7,795 nucleotides of DNA from an uncultured Lachnospiraceae bacterium (GTDB lineage Bacteria > Bacillota_A > Clostridia > Lachnospirales > Lachnospiraceae). Below are positions 1 through 6,860 of the stretch, in pieces. Under the pieces are notes generated by a model that saw only the letters and a list, made by a program, of their open reading frames with translations, was not told the DNA's origin and did not search any database. The first letter of the stretch is position 1. Each line of letters begins with the position of its first letter. Position numbers and translations under genes: made by a program. The stretch lies in assembly GCA_947175285.1 (NCBI GenBank), contig CAMWMM010000221.1:1-7795 (forward strand). The letters run 5' to 3'.

Positions 1-432
1 ATCACATTTTTTCCTTAACGGTCTTCTGAGTTTGTTTGTGATGATGCGCTTTACGCCGTTATCTACACCCGCACTCCTTGCGTGGGCAATCGTCACCGGA
101 ACGCCGCATTTTTTCGCAATCGGCAAATAGATAGACGCTGTGCTCGTCATATGTCCGCATACAACCGCAAACTTATGGTTAGCGTTAAAAAAATCTCGTA
201 ATGCTTTTCTGTAAGTCAGTATATTATATAATTTAAAACGGGGAACGCGGTATATCCGCCCTCCCAGCGCCTCTATCTCTTCTTCATAATAACCCTTTTT
301 TGTTTGATGGATTAAAAAATCAAACTGCACCTTATCTTTGTCGATATAGCGGTATATATCCATAATCCGGCTCTCTGCACCGCCAAGTCCGACGCCGCCA
401 AGAACATGCAATATCCGTATCGGTTTTGACAT
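1..432 (-). CDS. GT4-family glycosyltransferase, N-terminal part (cut by window edge)
   Basis: The ATG at 432-430 opens a frame that runs to base 1 without a stop, giving 144 residues of a longer protein. The start reads MSKPIRILHVLGGVGLGGAE, the glycine-rich N-terminal loop of GT-B retaining glycosyltransferases of the GT4/EpsF-like type. It continues with DFLIH (about 37-41) and a VVCGHMTSTASIYLPIA stretch that fits the acceptor-binding N-terminal Rossmann domain. The nucleotide-sugar-binding C-terminal domain, with its E-x7-E motif, lies outside the window, so the donor cannot be guessed. The start is supported by GGGAG at 443-439, six bases upstream. That ribosome binding site lies inside the last codons of the deacetylase gene, whose stop is only 2 bp away, so the two are probably translationally coupled. 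Expected role: addition of one sugar to the lipid-linked repeat unit on the cytoplasmic face of the membrane. The family call is firm; the sugar is unknown. Confidence 0.88.
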   Translation of the reverse strand, partial: MSKPIRILHVLGGVGLGGAESRIMDIYRYIDKDKVQFDFLIHQTKKGYYEEEIEALGGRIYRVPRFKLYNILTYRKALRDFFNANHKFAVVCGHMTSTASIYLPIAKKCGVPVTIAHARSAGVDNGVKRIITNKLRRPLRKKCD

Positions 433-434
433 AA

Positions 435-1178
435 TCATCTCCCGCCTTTTATATTAACCAGCATATATTTTGACTTAGCTAAGAGATATTCTCTAACTCT
501 GCCAGGTATAGTTCTCTTTACAGGATTTATTTTCAAGTATTCTGCATAGGAAATCATATTCTTTCCATAGTCTCTGAAAATCTGCTCATACCGCTTTTTA
601 TCTGCTTCCGTGACAGTATTCGCATGAATCACCATCGTCGTTACGCCTTTTTTCTGTTTGAAACTTCTGCTTAACAGAAAAGAAATCGGGTAAAAGGTAA
701 TCCCTTTTTCCATATAAGGAACTTTGCCAAATCCATCGGTGATTTTGTTAAATCCCAATTCTTTTAACGCCTTTAACGTATTATCATCATAGGAATGCGC
801 CGGCGCCATAAAGATATCCGTTTCGATTCCATACTCTTTTAACTTTTCTTTTCCATAAGCAAGCAGTTCTTTCTGTTTGTCATACGGAAGTCCTGCAAAC
901 TCAGAATAAGAATTGAGCGGGAACCTGCCGCCGCATTTTGTCGTATAAACATGATAGCAGCCATGCATGGCAAAACAATATCCCTTCTTTTCCAATTCCT
1001 TCATACGAATATCAAAGTCTTTGCGGGGCGCTTCCGGACTCAATTTAGCATCCCTGTTCTCCGGCACAATCCCCAATAACGGTGTAATTCCGGTCTGTTC
1101 AAACAAATTCTGAAAAAAGGAAAAGTTCTCCCAGTTCATATCCGGTGTAATATCATCCATCCGAACAGCTATCTTCAT
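435..1178 (-). CDS. DUF2334 / CE4-like polysaccharide deacetylase
   Basis: This 247-residue protein resembles DUF2334 members of the NodB/CE4 polysaccharide deacetylase superfamily. The N-terminus has the RMDDITP motif with the D8-D9 pair (catalytic base and metal ligand in the family). An H-x3-H metal motif follows in MHGCYH (H72, H76), then a MAPAHSYD segment (124-131) characteristic of DUF2334, and VIHAN with H185 near the end of the fold. All the usual metal-dependent deacetylase positions therefore appear present. There is no signal peptide or transmembrane segment, so it should act in the cytoplasm, unlike many secreted CE4 enzymes. The likely substrate is an N- or O-acetylated sugar on the lipid-linked glycan or a sugar nucleotide (inference). 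The C-terminal 30 residues are basic with interspersed hydrophobics and might contact the membrane. The start has GGGAAG at 1190-1185, six bases upstream. The gene lies 12 bp after the methyltransferase-like gene and 2 bp before the next glycosyltransferase. Fold is fairly sure; substrate unknown. Confidence 0.82.
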   Translation of the reverse strand: MKIAVRMDDITPDMNWENFSFFQNLFEQTGITPLLGIVPENRDAKLSPEAPRKDFDIRMKELEKKGYCFAMHGCYHVYTTKCGGRFPLNSYSEFAGLPYDKQKELLAYGKEKLKEYGIETDIFMAPAHSYDDNTLKALKELGFNKITDGFGKVPYMEKGITFYPISFLLSRSFKQKKGVTTMVIHANTVTEADKKRYEQIFRDYGKNMISYAEYLKINPVKRTIPGRVREYLLAKSKYMLVNIKGGR

Positions 1179-1190
1179 ACTTGTCTTCCC

Positions 1191-1793
1191 TTATACATTT
1201 TCTTTTTCATATATTTCTATAAACCGTCCGCTGAGAAAAGGTCCCATTTTATCAATCAATTTATACTCATCCGGCAAAATCTTGTTAAAATCCAGAAAAT
1301 GACTTCCACCCTCTTCCGGAACAGTATCTATGATAAAATGCTTAATTTCATTCCGCTTTGCAATATCATGATAACAGGGTGCCCATGTTTCCTCCGTACT
1401 GCCATGCATAAATCCCAAGGTAATGAGATAATCTATAGGCTCCTTTATATTTACTTCGTCAAAAGTCCCCGTATGAAATATAATATCTCCTTTACTCAAC
1501 ATTTCAGCGGCTTCAATCGTTTCTTCATGAATATCAAATCCTATACGTACTTTGGCGTTGGTATGCCGCAGCATTTCACCAAGACCGCATCCGACATCTA
1601 CTACAACATCCGCATTTTTTTCATTTATATAGGCGGCTGCAGCCTGTATATATTTGCGCAGTTCATAGGGGCTGATATGCCATGTATCAAAATGATATTT
1701 TTTCTGTAGTTTTTTATAGTATTCTCTTTTTACCCCTCCTACAACGGTATTGACAATACCTACCTCCTGTACTTTCCTAACTAAATTATTCAT
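1191..1793 (-). CDS. Class I SAM-dependent methyltransferase-like protein
   Basis: With the ATG at 1793-1791 the product has 200 residues. Motif I of Rossmann-type methyltransferases is clear: VVVDVGCGLGE at about 63-73, with the GxGxG-type loop that binds S-adenosylmethionine. An acidic residue at the end of the next strand (FDIH, D87) would hold the ribose hydroxyls. A strand IDYLITLGFMHG (about 120-131) fits the motif IV region. The N-terminal 50 residues (basic, with a KREYYKKLQKKYHF segment) are not part of the core fold and are not recognised. The target is unknown; in this operon a sugar hydroxyl, carboxyl or amino group is likely (inference). The frame can be extended to a GTG at 1808, but an AGGTGAG ribosome binding site at 1810-1804 overlaps that codon and serves the ATG with 10-base spacing, so the ATG is preferred. 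The gene follows the dehydrogenase stop closely and lies 12 bp before the deacetylase gene. It looks slightly more AT-rich than its neighbours by eye. Confidence 0.78.
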   Translation of the reverse strand: MNNLVRKVQEVGIVNTVVGGVKREYYKKLQKKYHFDTWHISPYELRKYIQAAAAYINEKNADVVVDVGCGLGEMLRHTNAKVRIGFDIHEETIEAAEMLSKGDIIFHTGTFDEVNIKEPIDYLITLGFMHGSTEETWAPCYHDIAKRNEIKHFIIDTVPEEGGSHFLDFNKILPDEYKLIDKMGPFLSGRFIEIYEKENV

Positions 1794-1803
1794 TCGTACA
1801 TCT

Positions 1804-1810
1804 CTCACCT
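1804..1810 (-). promoter_or_regulatory. Ribosome binding site deciding the methyltransferase start
   Basis: On the minus strand this reads AGGTGAG, 10 bases before the ATG at 1793. It overlaps the alternative GTG start at 1808, which itself has only a weak AAAG directly upstream. This favours the shorter, 200-residue product. Confidence 0.55.
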
Positions 1811-1814
1811 TTCG

Positions 1815-3131
1815 CTACAGTCTCCAGAATATATACTCATCTGTCATATAATCCGCTTTATCTAATACGCCTTTAATATCCAGCAACACCTTTTTCGCCT
1901 CTCCCGCTTTATAGAACTTATCCAAATCCGCTTTGCCCAATTTTTTAAATTCCTCGTGTGCCACTGCCACGATAACGGCATCCATATCTTTCACATCTTC
2001 TATTCTGCCAAAAGTAATGCCATACAGACGCTTTGCCTCATCTGCGTCCGCTGCCGGGTCTACTACCATCGGGCAGATACCGTACTCTCCGAGTTCATTA
2101 TAAATATCTATCACCTTTGTATTTCTGGTATCAGGACAGTTTTCCTTGAATGTAAAGCCAAGAATCGCCACTTTCGCCGTCTTGACCGGAATATCCGCTT
2201 TAATCAGATTTTTCACAAGGCTTTCCGCCACATATTTACCCATCTCGTCATTAATTCGCCTGCCCGCCAGAATAATTCTGGAATGATATCCCAACTCATC
2301 CGATTTATAAGTCAGGTAGTACGGGTCAACGCCTATGCAGTGTCCGCCAACCAGCCCCGGCATAAATTTGAGAAAATTCCATTTTGTTCCTGCTGCATTT
2401 AAAACTGCCTGTGTATCAATATTCATTTTATGGAAAATAATAGAAAGTTCATTCATAAAAGCAATATTAATGTCACGCTGGCTGTTTTCAATAACTTTTG
2501 CCGCTTCCGCCACTTTAATGGACTCCGCACGGTACACACCGGCATCCACTACCAACTCATACACTTTTGCCACCGTATCGAGCGTTTCTTCATCCATACC
2601 GGATACAATCTTTGTAATTGTCTCCAAACGATGCACTTTGTCACCCGGATTGATGCGCTCCGGAGAATAACCGATTTTAAAATCAACACCGCATTTTAAA
2701 CCGGACTCTTTCTCCAAAATCGGCACACAAATGTCCTCCGTCACACCCGGATATACCGTGGATTCATATACAACAACGGAACCTTTCGTCAGATTCTGCC
2801 CTAAAATACGGCTCGCGCCCTCTACCGGAGACAAATCCGGCGTATGGTCGCTTTTTACCGGTGTCGGAACCGCTACAATATGAAATTTTGCTTCTTTTAG
2901 CTTAGAGGCATCCGCCGTAAATTCAACGGTCGTATTCCGGATAACCTCATCCCCTACTTCATTTGTCGGGTCAACGCCGTTCCTATATAATTCAATCTTC
3001 GCCTCGTTTAAATCAAATCCTACTACTTTAATTTTTCTGGCAAAAGCAACTGCTATCGGCATTCCTACGTAGCCAAGTCCGACCAGTGAAATTTTTTCTT
3101 CGCCTTTTACTATCTTTTCGTATAAATCCAT
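1815..3131 (-). CDS. UDP-N-acetylhexosamine 6-dehydrogenase (TviB/WbpO/WbpA group)
   Basis: This 438-residue protein is a full-length member of the UDP-glucose/GDP-mannose dehydrogenase family. It oxidises C6 of a nucleotide sugar to a uronic acid in two NAD+-dependent steps. The NAD-binding Rossmann motif is VGLGYVGMP (17-25), followed by D40 at the end of strand 2. Other family marks are VPTP (88-91), YEST (122-125), YSPERINPG (155-163), and EAAKVIEN (209-216) with K212. The catalytic cysteine is C265 in GGHCIGVDPYYL, with GFTFKENCPDTRNTK (325-339) in the C-terminal domain. The GGHCIGVDPYY form separates the UDP-GlcNAc/UDP-GalNAc dehydrogenases (WbpA, WbpO, TviB) from UDP-glucose dehydrogenases, which carry GGSCFPKD-type motifs (family knowledge). 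The product is therefore probably UDP-GlcNAcA or UDP-GalNAcA; which epimer cannot be told from sequence alone. The ATG has AAGGAG at 3147-3142. No key residue is missing. The gene sits 30 bp after the GT4 gene and gives the operon an acidic sugar. Confidence 0.93.
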   Translation of the reverse strand: MDLYEKIVKGEEKISLVGLGYVGMPIAVAFARKIKVVGFDLNEAKIELYRNGVDPTNEVGDEVIRNTTVEFTADASKLKEAKFHIVAVPTPVKSDHTPDLSPVEGASRILGQNLTKGSVVVYESTVYPGVTEDICVPILEKESGLKCGVDFKIGYSPERINPGDKVHRLETITKIVSGMDEETLDTVAKVYELVVDAGVYRAESIKVAEAAKVIENSQRDINIAFMNELSIIFHKMNIDTQAVLNAAGTKWNFLKFMPGLVGGHCIGVDPYYLTYKSDELGYHSRIILAGRRINDEMGKYVAESLVKNLIKADIPVKTAKVAILGFTFKENCPDTRNTKVIDIYNELGEYGICPMVVDPAADADEAKRLYGITFGRIEDVKDMDAVIVAVAHEEFKKLGKADLDKFYKAGEAKKVLLDIKGVLDKADYMTDEYIFWRL

Positions 3132-3161
3132 CTTTTTGCTTCTCCTTCCTTGAGCTTCTGC

Positions 3162-4244
3162 TTATGCAAGTATTTTTTCTATTTCATCCATATAGGCTGC
3201 TGTCACTAATTTCCTGTCAAATTCGCGCTCCATTTTCTTTCTGGCTTCATGCCCCATCTTTGCCCGTTCCTCATAGGATAAAGCAAGAAACTTCTCCATC
3301 GCCTGAATCAGTTCTTCCGTATTTCCGGGGGTAAAACCAAGTCCTGTCCTGCCCTCTTCAAAAGCTTCTACACATCCGCTGATATTGGATGCAATAACAG
3401 GTCTTCCCGTTGCCGCCGCTTCAATCAGCGCATTGGACATTCCTTCATGAAAAGATGCTATGACAACTGCGCTTGCATCCGCCAGATAAGGATGTACTTC
3501 CGTATGGAATCCCAACTGATGTATCACGCCTTTTTTCTCCAATTCTTCCAGCATCTCCTGATAATCTTCGTCACAATATCCCAGAATATCAAAAAAAACG
3601 TTATCGCTATGTAGTGCCTGCGCCGCACCTAAAAACTCCAGAATTCCCCGTTCCTTCATCACACGTCCCACAAACAGGAAATGCGTTTCCTCCCGTTTCG
3701 GATATTCTTCATAGCAGTGATGCTTTAAGCTAACGCCGGAACCCATAACAAGTCTGTCCGTTTTTCCGGCAATGCCAAACTTTTGAAAAATGCTTCTGTT
3801 TTCCGCGTTCTGGAAAAAAACACATTCCGCTTTTTTCAGTCCCGCGCGATACATATGAATAATTAGCTGCAAAAATAAACCGGTTCTGTCAAAAGCGCCG
3901 CCAAGTCCGGTAATCGTCGCAACATAAGGAATCTTCATTCTGCCCGCGCAAAACCCGCCGTAAATATTCGGTTTGATTGTATAAGTAATCACCAAATCCG
4001 GCTTCAGTTCTTTCATCATTTTACGATATGTTTGGCACAGCTTCAAATCCTCTATCGGATTAATTCCTCTGCGGTTAATCGGCGTTGTGATTATCTGACA
4101 GCCCTCTTCTGTCAGCTCCTTTGTTTTCACATCATCAGGCACACTGACAATTACCTCATTCTTTTGTAAAAGCGCTTCCACAAATTCATTTCTAAAATCA
4201 TATAATCCGCCGGAAGAGTTTATTAAAACCAATATTTTACTCAT
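3162..4244 (-). CDS. GT4-family glycosyltransferase, PglA/CapJ-like
   Basis: This complete 360-residue GT-B retaining glycosyltransferase begins with MSKILVLINSSGGLYDFRNE, then INRRGINPIEDLKL (56-69) and LVITYTIKPNIYGG (84-97). These segments are typical of the branch containing Campylobacter PglA and several capsule glycosyltransferases (recognised from memory). The C-terminal donor domain has FVGRVMKERG (191-200), with R194 and K197 at the phosphate-binding positions of GT4 enzymes. It also has the E-x7-E motif in SFHEGMSNALIEAAATGRPV (E267 and E275). PglA-like enzymes transfer HexNAc from the UDP sugar to the lipid-linked first sugar, so this is a good candidate for adding the second sugar (inference). 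No membrane span is obvious; action at the inner face of the membrane is expected. The ATG has AAGGA at 4258-4254. The gene starts 20 bp after the ATP-grasp stop and ends 30 bp before the dehydrogenase gene. Confidence 0.92.
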   Translation of the reverse strand: MSKILVLINSSGGLYDFRNEFVEALLQKNEVIVSVPDDVKTKELTEEGCQIITTPINRRGINPIEDLKLCQTYRKMMKELKPDLVITYTIKPNIYGGFCAGRMKIPYVATITGLGGAFDRTGLFLQLIIHMYRAGLKKAECVFFQNAENRSIFQKFGIAGKTDRLVMGSGVSLKHHCYEEYPKREETHFLFVGRVMKERGILEFLGAAQALHSDNVFFDILGYCDEDYQEMLEELEKKGVIHQLGFHTEVHPYLADASAVVIASFHEGMSNALIEAAATGRPVIASNISGCVEAFEEGRTGLGFTPGNTEELIQAMEKFLALSYEERAKMGHEARKKMEREFDRKLVTAAYMDEIEKILA

Positions 4245-4264
4245 ATGATAATATCCTTTTTTGT

Positions 4265-5248
4265 TTACGGCACAATCTGTTCGCCGTTCATGTCCTCTAT
4301 CGCAATCTCATTATACTTCATCATGCAGATATATTCCAGATAATTTCCGATAGTTGCTTCATTCTCTCTGCCTGCCAGATTTTCGATCACTTGTTTCGGC
4401 ATATTTACGCCGCAGGCATAGGCATGGGGATAACCGCCCCCGAAGCGGGGATTAACTTCCGAAATATAATAAGTTCCGCCAATATCAAAAATATCAATAT
4501 CTATCATCCCGCGAAAACCGCAGGATTCCACAAAATCACGCAGCATGGCAAATAATTTTTCATCTTTGAACGATACCGACTTATCTGTTTCCCCGGCGCG
4601 CATCTTCACTTTTTTCTTAACAAATATAGACGTACATTTTCCCGACAGCATATCAATATAGACATCTGCGCCGTATTCCTGTCCGTCCATATATTCCTGA
4701 ATCATCAAATCATCGTACAGCGTAAACAAGAGTTCTACCTCTTCCTTACTGTTTACTTTATTGATATTGATGCTTGCGCTGCCTTTGACCGGTTTTATAA
4801 AAACAGGATAAGAAATCTCTCCTTTTTCCACCGCCTGATAAAAAGCCTCTTTTTCTACAAAACATTTTCCGGTCGGAATCTGCATAGTACACAGCATCTG
4901 ATACATCTTATATTTATCAAAACATGTCTCTACCAAATCATACGGCGAAATAATCGGTGTGACACCGATTTCCAGAAACCTGTCTTTTTCTTTTGCTAAC
5001 ATACTAAGCTCCGGGTCAATCAGAGAAAAGACTCCGTCTATCTGTTCTTTTCGGCAGATTTCCAGAATATGCTCCAGATACCCCGGCGCCGTAATTCTCG
5101 GAACGAGATAGAACTTGTCCGCATCATAGACTGCCGGCGCTAAGTTGCTGCAGTCAGTAGCAACTACTTTGCCGTCTGCTCCCACTTCTTTCTTAAAATA
5201 TTGTACTATTTTATTTCTTGTTCCCGCACTCAATATCAAAATATTCAT
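4265..5248 (-). CDS. ATP-grasp ligase (carbamoyl-phosphate-synthase-like)
   Basis: This is a 327-residue ATP-grasp protein. The pre-grasp domain starts MNILILSAGTRNKIVQYF and contains IDGVFSLIDPELSMLA, as in stand-alone CarB-like ligases (PRK12767-type, from memory). The grasp domain has FIKPVKGSAS (150-159, ATP-binding lysine and glycine-rich loop) and IQEYMDGQEYGADVY (183-197). The Mg2+/ATP-binding motif is EVNPRFGGGYP (264-274). Such enzymes activate a carboxylate as acyl phosphate and join it to an amine or thiol. It follows the PLP enzyme gene directly, in a polysaccharide operon with a UDP-HexNAcA-forming dehydrogenase and an aminotransferase. An amide-forming step that decorates the glycan with an amino acid or small acid is therefore plausible (inference; the substrate is not readable). 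The frame extends upstream to a TTG at 5257, overlapping the previous stop. The ATG at 5248 is preferred because the family N-terminus begins there. It lies 5 bp after the upstream TGA with only a weak, distant AAAGG, which suggests translational coupling. Confidence 0.88.
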   Translation of the reverse strand: MNILILSAGTRNKIVQYFKKEVGADGKVVATDCSNLAPAVYDADKFYLVPRITAPGYLEHILEICRKEQIDGVFSLIDPELSMLAKEKDRFLEIGVTPIISPYDLVETCFDKYKMYQMLCTMQIPTGKCFVEKEAFYQAVEKGEISYPVFIKPVKGSASININKVNSKEEVELLFTLYDDLMIQEYMDGQEYGADVYIDMLSGKCTSIFVKKKVKMRAGETDKSVSFKDEKLFAMLRDFVESCGFRGMIDIDIFDIGGTYYISEVNPRFGGGYPHAYACGVNMPKQVIENLAGRENEATIGNYLEYICMMKYNEIAIEDMNGEQIVP

Positions 5249-5253
5249 AGAAA

Positions 5254-6219
5254 TCAACCATGCCTTTCCGTTTCCGCCAATTTATCAAAAAAGAGAGGGC
5301 AGCCTCCCGTGTGAATAAACAGAATCTTCTTATCCCTTATATTTTGTTCTTTTACAAAGCCAAGCATACCGTAGAATGCCTTCCCGACATAAGTCGTATC
5401 CATCGGAATGCCCTCCCGGTTCATCACATCATCTATCGTTTCTTTTACTTCCTCCGTGTAGCTGCCATATCCGCCGCATCTGTAAGCGTCCGTAAAAACC
5501 AATGCATCCTCCGTATAAAGTGTTTCAAAACGCTCCCCTAAATATTCCCTTATGCTGTCCTTAACAACATTTCTGCCTCTTTCTTCTTCTCTGGCAATAC
5601 TGATTCCCACAATTTTTCTTTTATTATCACCGGACAGAAGTTTTCCGCACACAAGCCCTGCCTGCGTCGCGCCTGTTCCGGATGCGTGAAAAATATAATC
5701 AAAATACGTATGATGTTCTTTCTCATACGCTTCTATTTCACGGTATGCTTTCACATAAGCTTCCGTACCCGGATTTCCGTGACCGCCTCCCGTGATAAAA
5801 TAAGGGTGCCTTCCCTGTTTCCGGTAACTCTCTTTTCTATTTTCTATTGTCTCCGCTACCTTGTTTACCGGACATGTCTCAATCACGGCGCCAAACTTCT
5901 GCACCAGTCTGGTATTATTTAATACCGTCCTGTTTTCTTCCGGTGAAATAATGTGGCAGTCAAGTCCCATAGCCGCCGCCATATTCGCAATAATACGGCA
6001 ATGATTGGAACTGTTGCTGCCGTATGTCATAATGACATCCGTGTCACTTTGTTTGATTTCCCTGTAAAACTCAGCCGCTTTCCTTGCCTTATTGCCGCCA
6101 AAACTAAAAGGAATGCTGTCATCCCTTTTCATAAAAAACCTGTTATTTCCGTAACTGTCCGACAATTCCTGTATGCAGGTCTGCTCCAGTTCTCTCTCAA
6201 ATAAGGGTATCTGATTCAT
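5254..6219 (-). CDS. PLP-dependent enzyme, D-cysteine desulfhydrase / ACC deaminase fold
   Basis: This 321-residue fold-type II PLP enzyme carries the PLP lysine K44 in SFGGNKARK (39-47). SNHCR (S71-N72-H73) lies 27 residues later, the same spacing as K51-S78 in Pseudomonas ACC deaminase. The phosphate-binding loop is ASGTGATQAGL (179-189). Y251 (GGYGSY) and Y277 (TTYVGK) match Y268 and Y294 of ACC deaminase with identical 26-residue spacing. The residue after Y277 is V278, where ACC deaminase has the key E295. T304 (HTGG) replaces L322. D-cysteine desulfhydrases carry Thr/Ser and Thr at these sites, so true ACC deaminase activity is unlikely and the protein is closer to, but not identical with, the D-cysteine desulfhydrase pattern. 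Elimination, deamination or racemisation of a small amino acid is likely; the substrate is unknown. The ATG has AAGGAG at 6232-6227 and overlaps the sugar transferase stop by 4 bp (ATGA). It directly precedes the ATP-grasp gene, so a joint role is inferred. Confidence 0.87.
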   Translation of the reverse strand: MNQIPLFERELEQTCIQELSDSYGNNRFFMKRDDSIPFSFGGNKARKAAEFYREIKQSDTDVIMTYGSNSSNHCRIIANMAAAMGLDCHIISPEENRTVLNNTRLVQKFGAVIETCPVNKVAETIENRKESYRKQGRHPYFITGGGHGNPGTEAYVKAYREIEAYEKEHHTYFDYIFHASGTGATQAGLVCGKLLSGDNKRKIVGISIAREEERGRNVVKDSIREYLGERFETLYTEDALVFTDAYRCGGYGSYTEEVKETIDDVMNREGIPMDTTYVGKAFYGMLGFVKEQNIRDKKILFIHTGGCPLFFDKLAETERHG

Positions 6220-6848
6220 TTATATTCTCCTTGCTGTTTTTTACGGTAAATATCAAAATCCTCCACGGTCTGCTCCGCACCCGAAAGTGTTCCCGAACGC
6301 TTCAAAACCTTGCCGACTGTCATCATAATAATTTTGATATCCATGATAAAACTGCAATGATTCACATATTCCAAGTCATACCGGAATCTGTCTTCCCAGC
6401 CCAGTGCATTTCGCCCGTTTACCTGTGCAAGTCCGGTAAGTCCCGGTCTGACATCATGTCTGTGTCTTTCGCTTTCCGTATACCAGGGAAGATAACGTAC
6501 CAGCAAGGGTCTCGGTCCGATAATACTCATATCGCCTTTTAATATATTAAACAGTTCCGGCAGTTCATCCAGACTCGTAGAGCGGAGTAACTTTCCGAAT
6601 TTTGTAAGCCTGACTTCATCCGGCAAAAGCTCTCCCTGTTCATCCCGCTTATCCGTCATGGTACGGAATTTACACAGCGTAAAAATTTCTTCCTTTCTGC
6701 CCGGACGTTCCTGCTTGAATAAAACGGGACTTCCCAATTTTACTCTGACTAAAATATATAAAATGAGCAGAATCGGGCTTAAAATAATTATTGCCGACAG
6801 AGAAAGCACAATATCCAATATTCTTTTTATATATCTTGCGTATATCAT
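6216..6848 (-). CDS. PglC-like polyprenyl-phosphate phosphoglycosyl transferase
   Basis: This 210-residue bacterial sugar transferase belongs to the small monotopic type. It starts polymer synthesis by moving a sugar phosphate from its UDP sugar to undecaprenyl phosphate. The single N-terminal hydrophobic stretch (about 11-36) contains S24-P25, matching the Ser-Pro kink of the re-entrant helix in Campylobacter PglC. The catalytic Asp-Glu pair is D94-E95 in STSLDELPEL, one residue from PglC D93-E94. Further marks are LCKFRTM (58-64), IGPRPLL (110-116) and RPGLTGLAQVNGRN (134-147). The absence of the extra transmembrane domain of WbaP-type enzymes fits its length. The frame can be extended to a TTG at 6869, but the ATG at 6848 has a perfect AGGAGG six bases upstream and is chosen. 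The donor is unknown; the neighbouring PglE-like aminotransferase hints at a 4-amino-4,6-dideoxy-HexNAc sugar. The stop overlaps the next start by 4 bp. Confidence 0.94.
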   Translation of the reverse strand: MIYARYIKRILDIVLSLSAIIILSPILLILYILVRVKLGSPVLFKQERPGRKEEIFTLCKFRTMTDKRDEQGELLPDEVRLTKFGKLLRSTSLDELPELFNILKGDMSIIGPRPLLVRYLPWYTESERHRHDVRPGLTGLAQVNGRNALGWEDRFRYDLEYVNHCSFIMDIKIIMMTVGKVLKRSGTLSGAEQTVEDFDIYRKKQQGEYK

Positions 6849-6854
6849 AAACTT

Positions 6855-6860
6855 CCTCCT
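6855..6860 (-). promoter_or_regulatory. Consensus ribosome binding site of the sugar transferase gene
   Basis: The minus strand reads AGGAGG, followed by AAGTTT and then the ATG at 6848. The strong match at 6-base spacing decides against the upstream TTG at 6869, which would put this site inside the coding region. It lies 12 bases after the aminotransferase stop codon. Confidence 0.75.

Noticed and set aside
1299..2699. Plus-strand open frames opposite the methyltransferase and dehydrogenase genes (1299-1709, 1956-2402, 2335-2670, 2430-2699)
   Set aside because: They lie fully antisense to well-supported genes, overlap each other in different frames, and their translations show no recognisable domain and Cys/His/Ile-rich composition typical of shadow frames.
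1815..3131. Naming the dehydrogenase a UDP-glucose 6-dehydrogenase (ugd)
   Set aside because: The catalytic cysteine motif is GGHCIGVDPYY, the UDP-HexNAc dehydrogenase form, not the GGSCFPKD form of UDP-glucose dehydrogenases.
3132..3161. Possible terminator or promoter in the largest gap between genes
   Set aside because: Only 30 bp, filled mainly by the dehydrogenase ribosome binding site; no inverted repeat followed by a T-run and no convincing -35/-10 pair.
5254..6219. Naming the PLP enzyme an ACC deaminase (acdS)
   Set aside because: The position equivalent to Glu295 is Val and the Leu322 position is Thr, so residues needed for ACC ring opening are absent.
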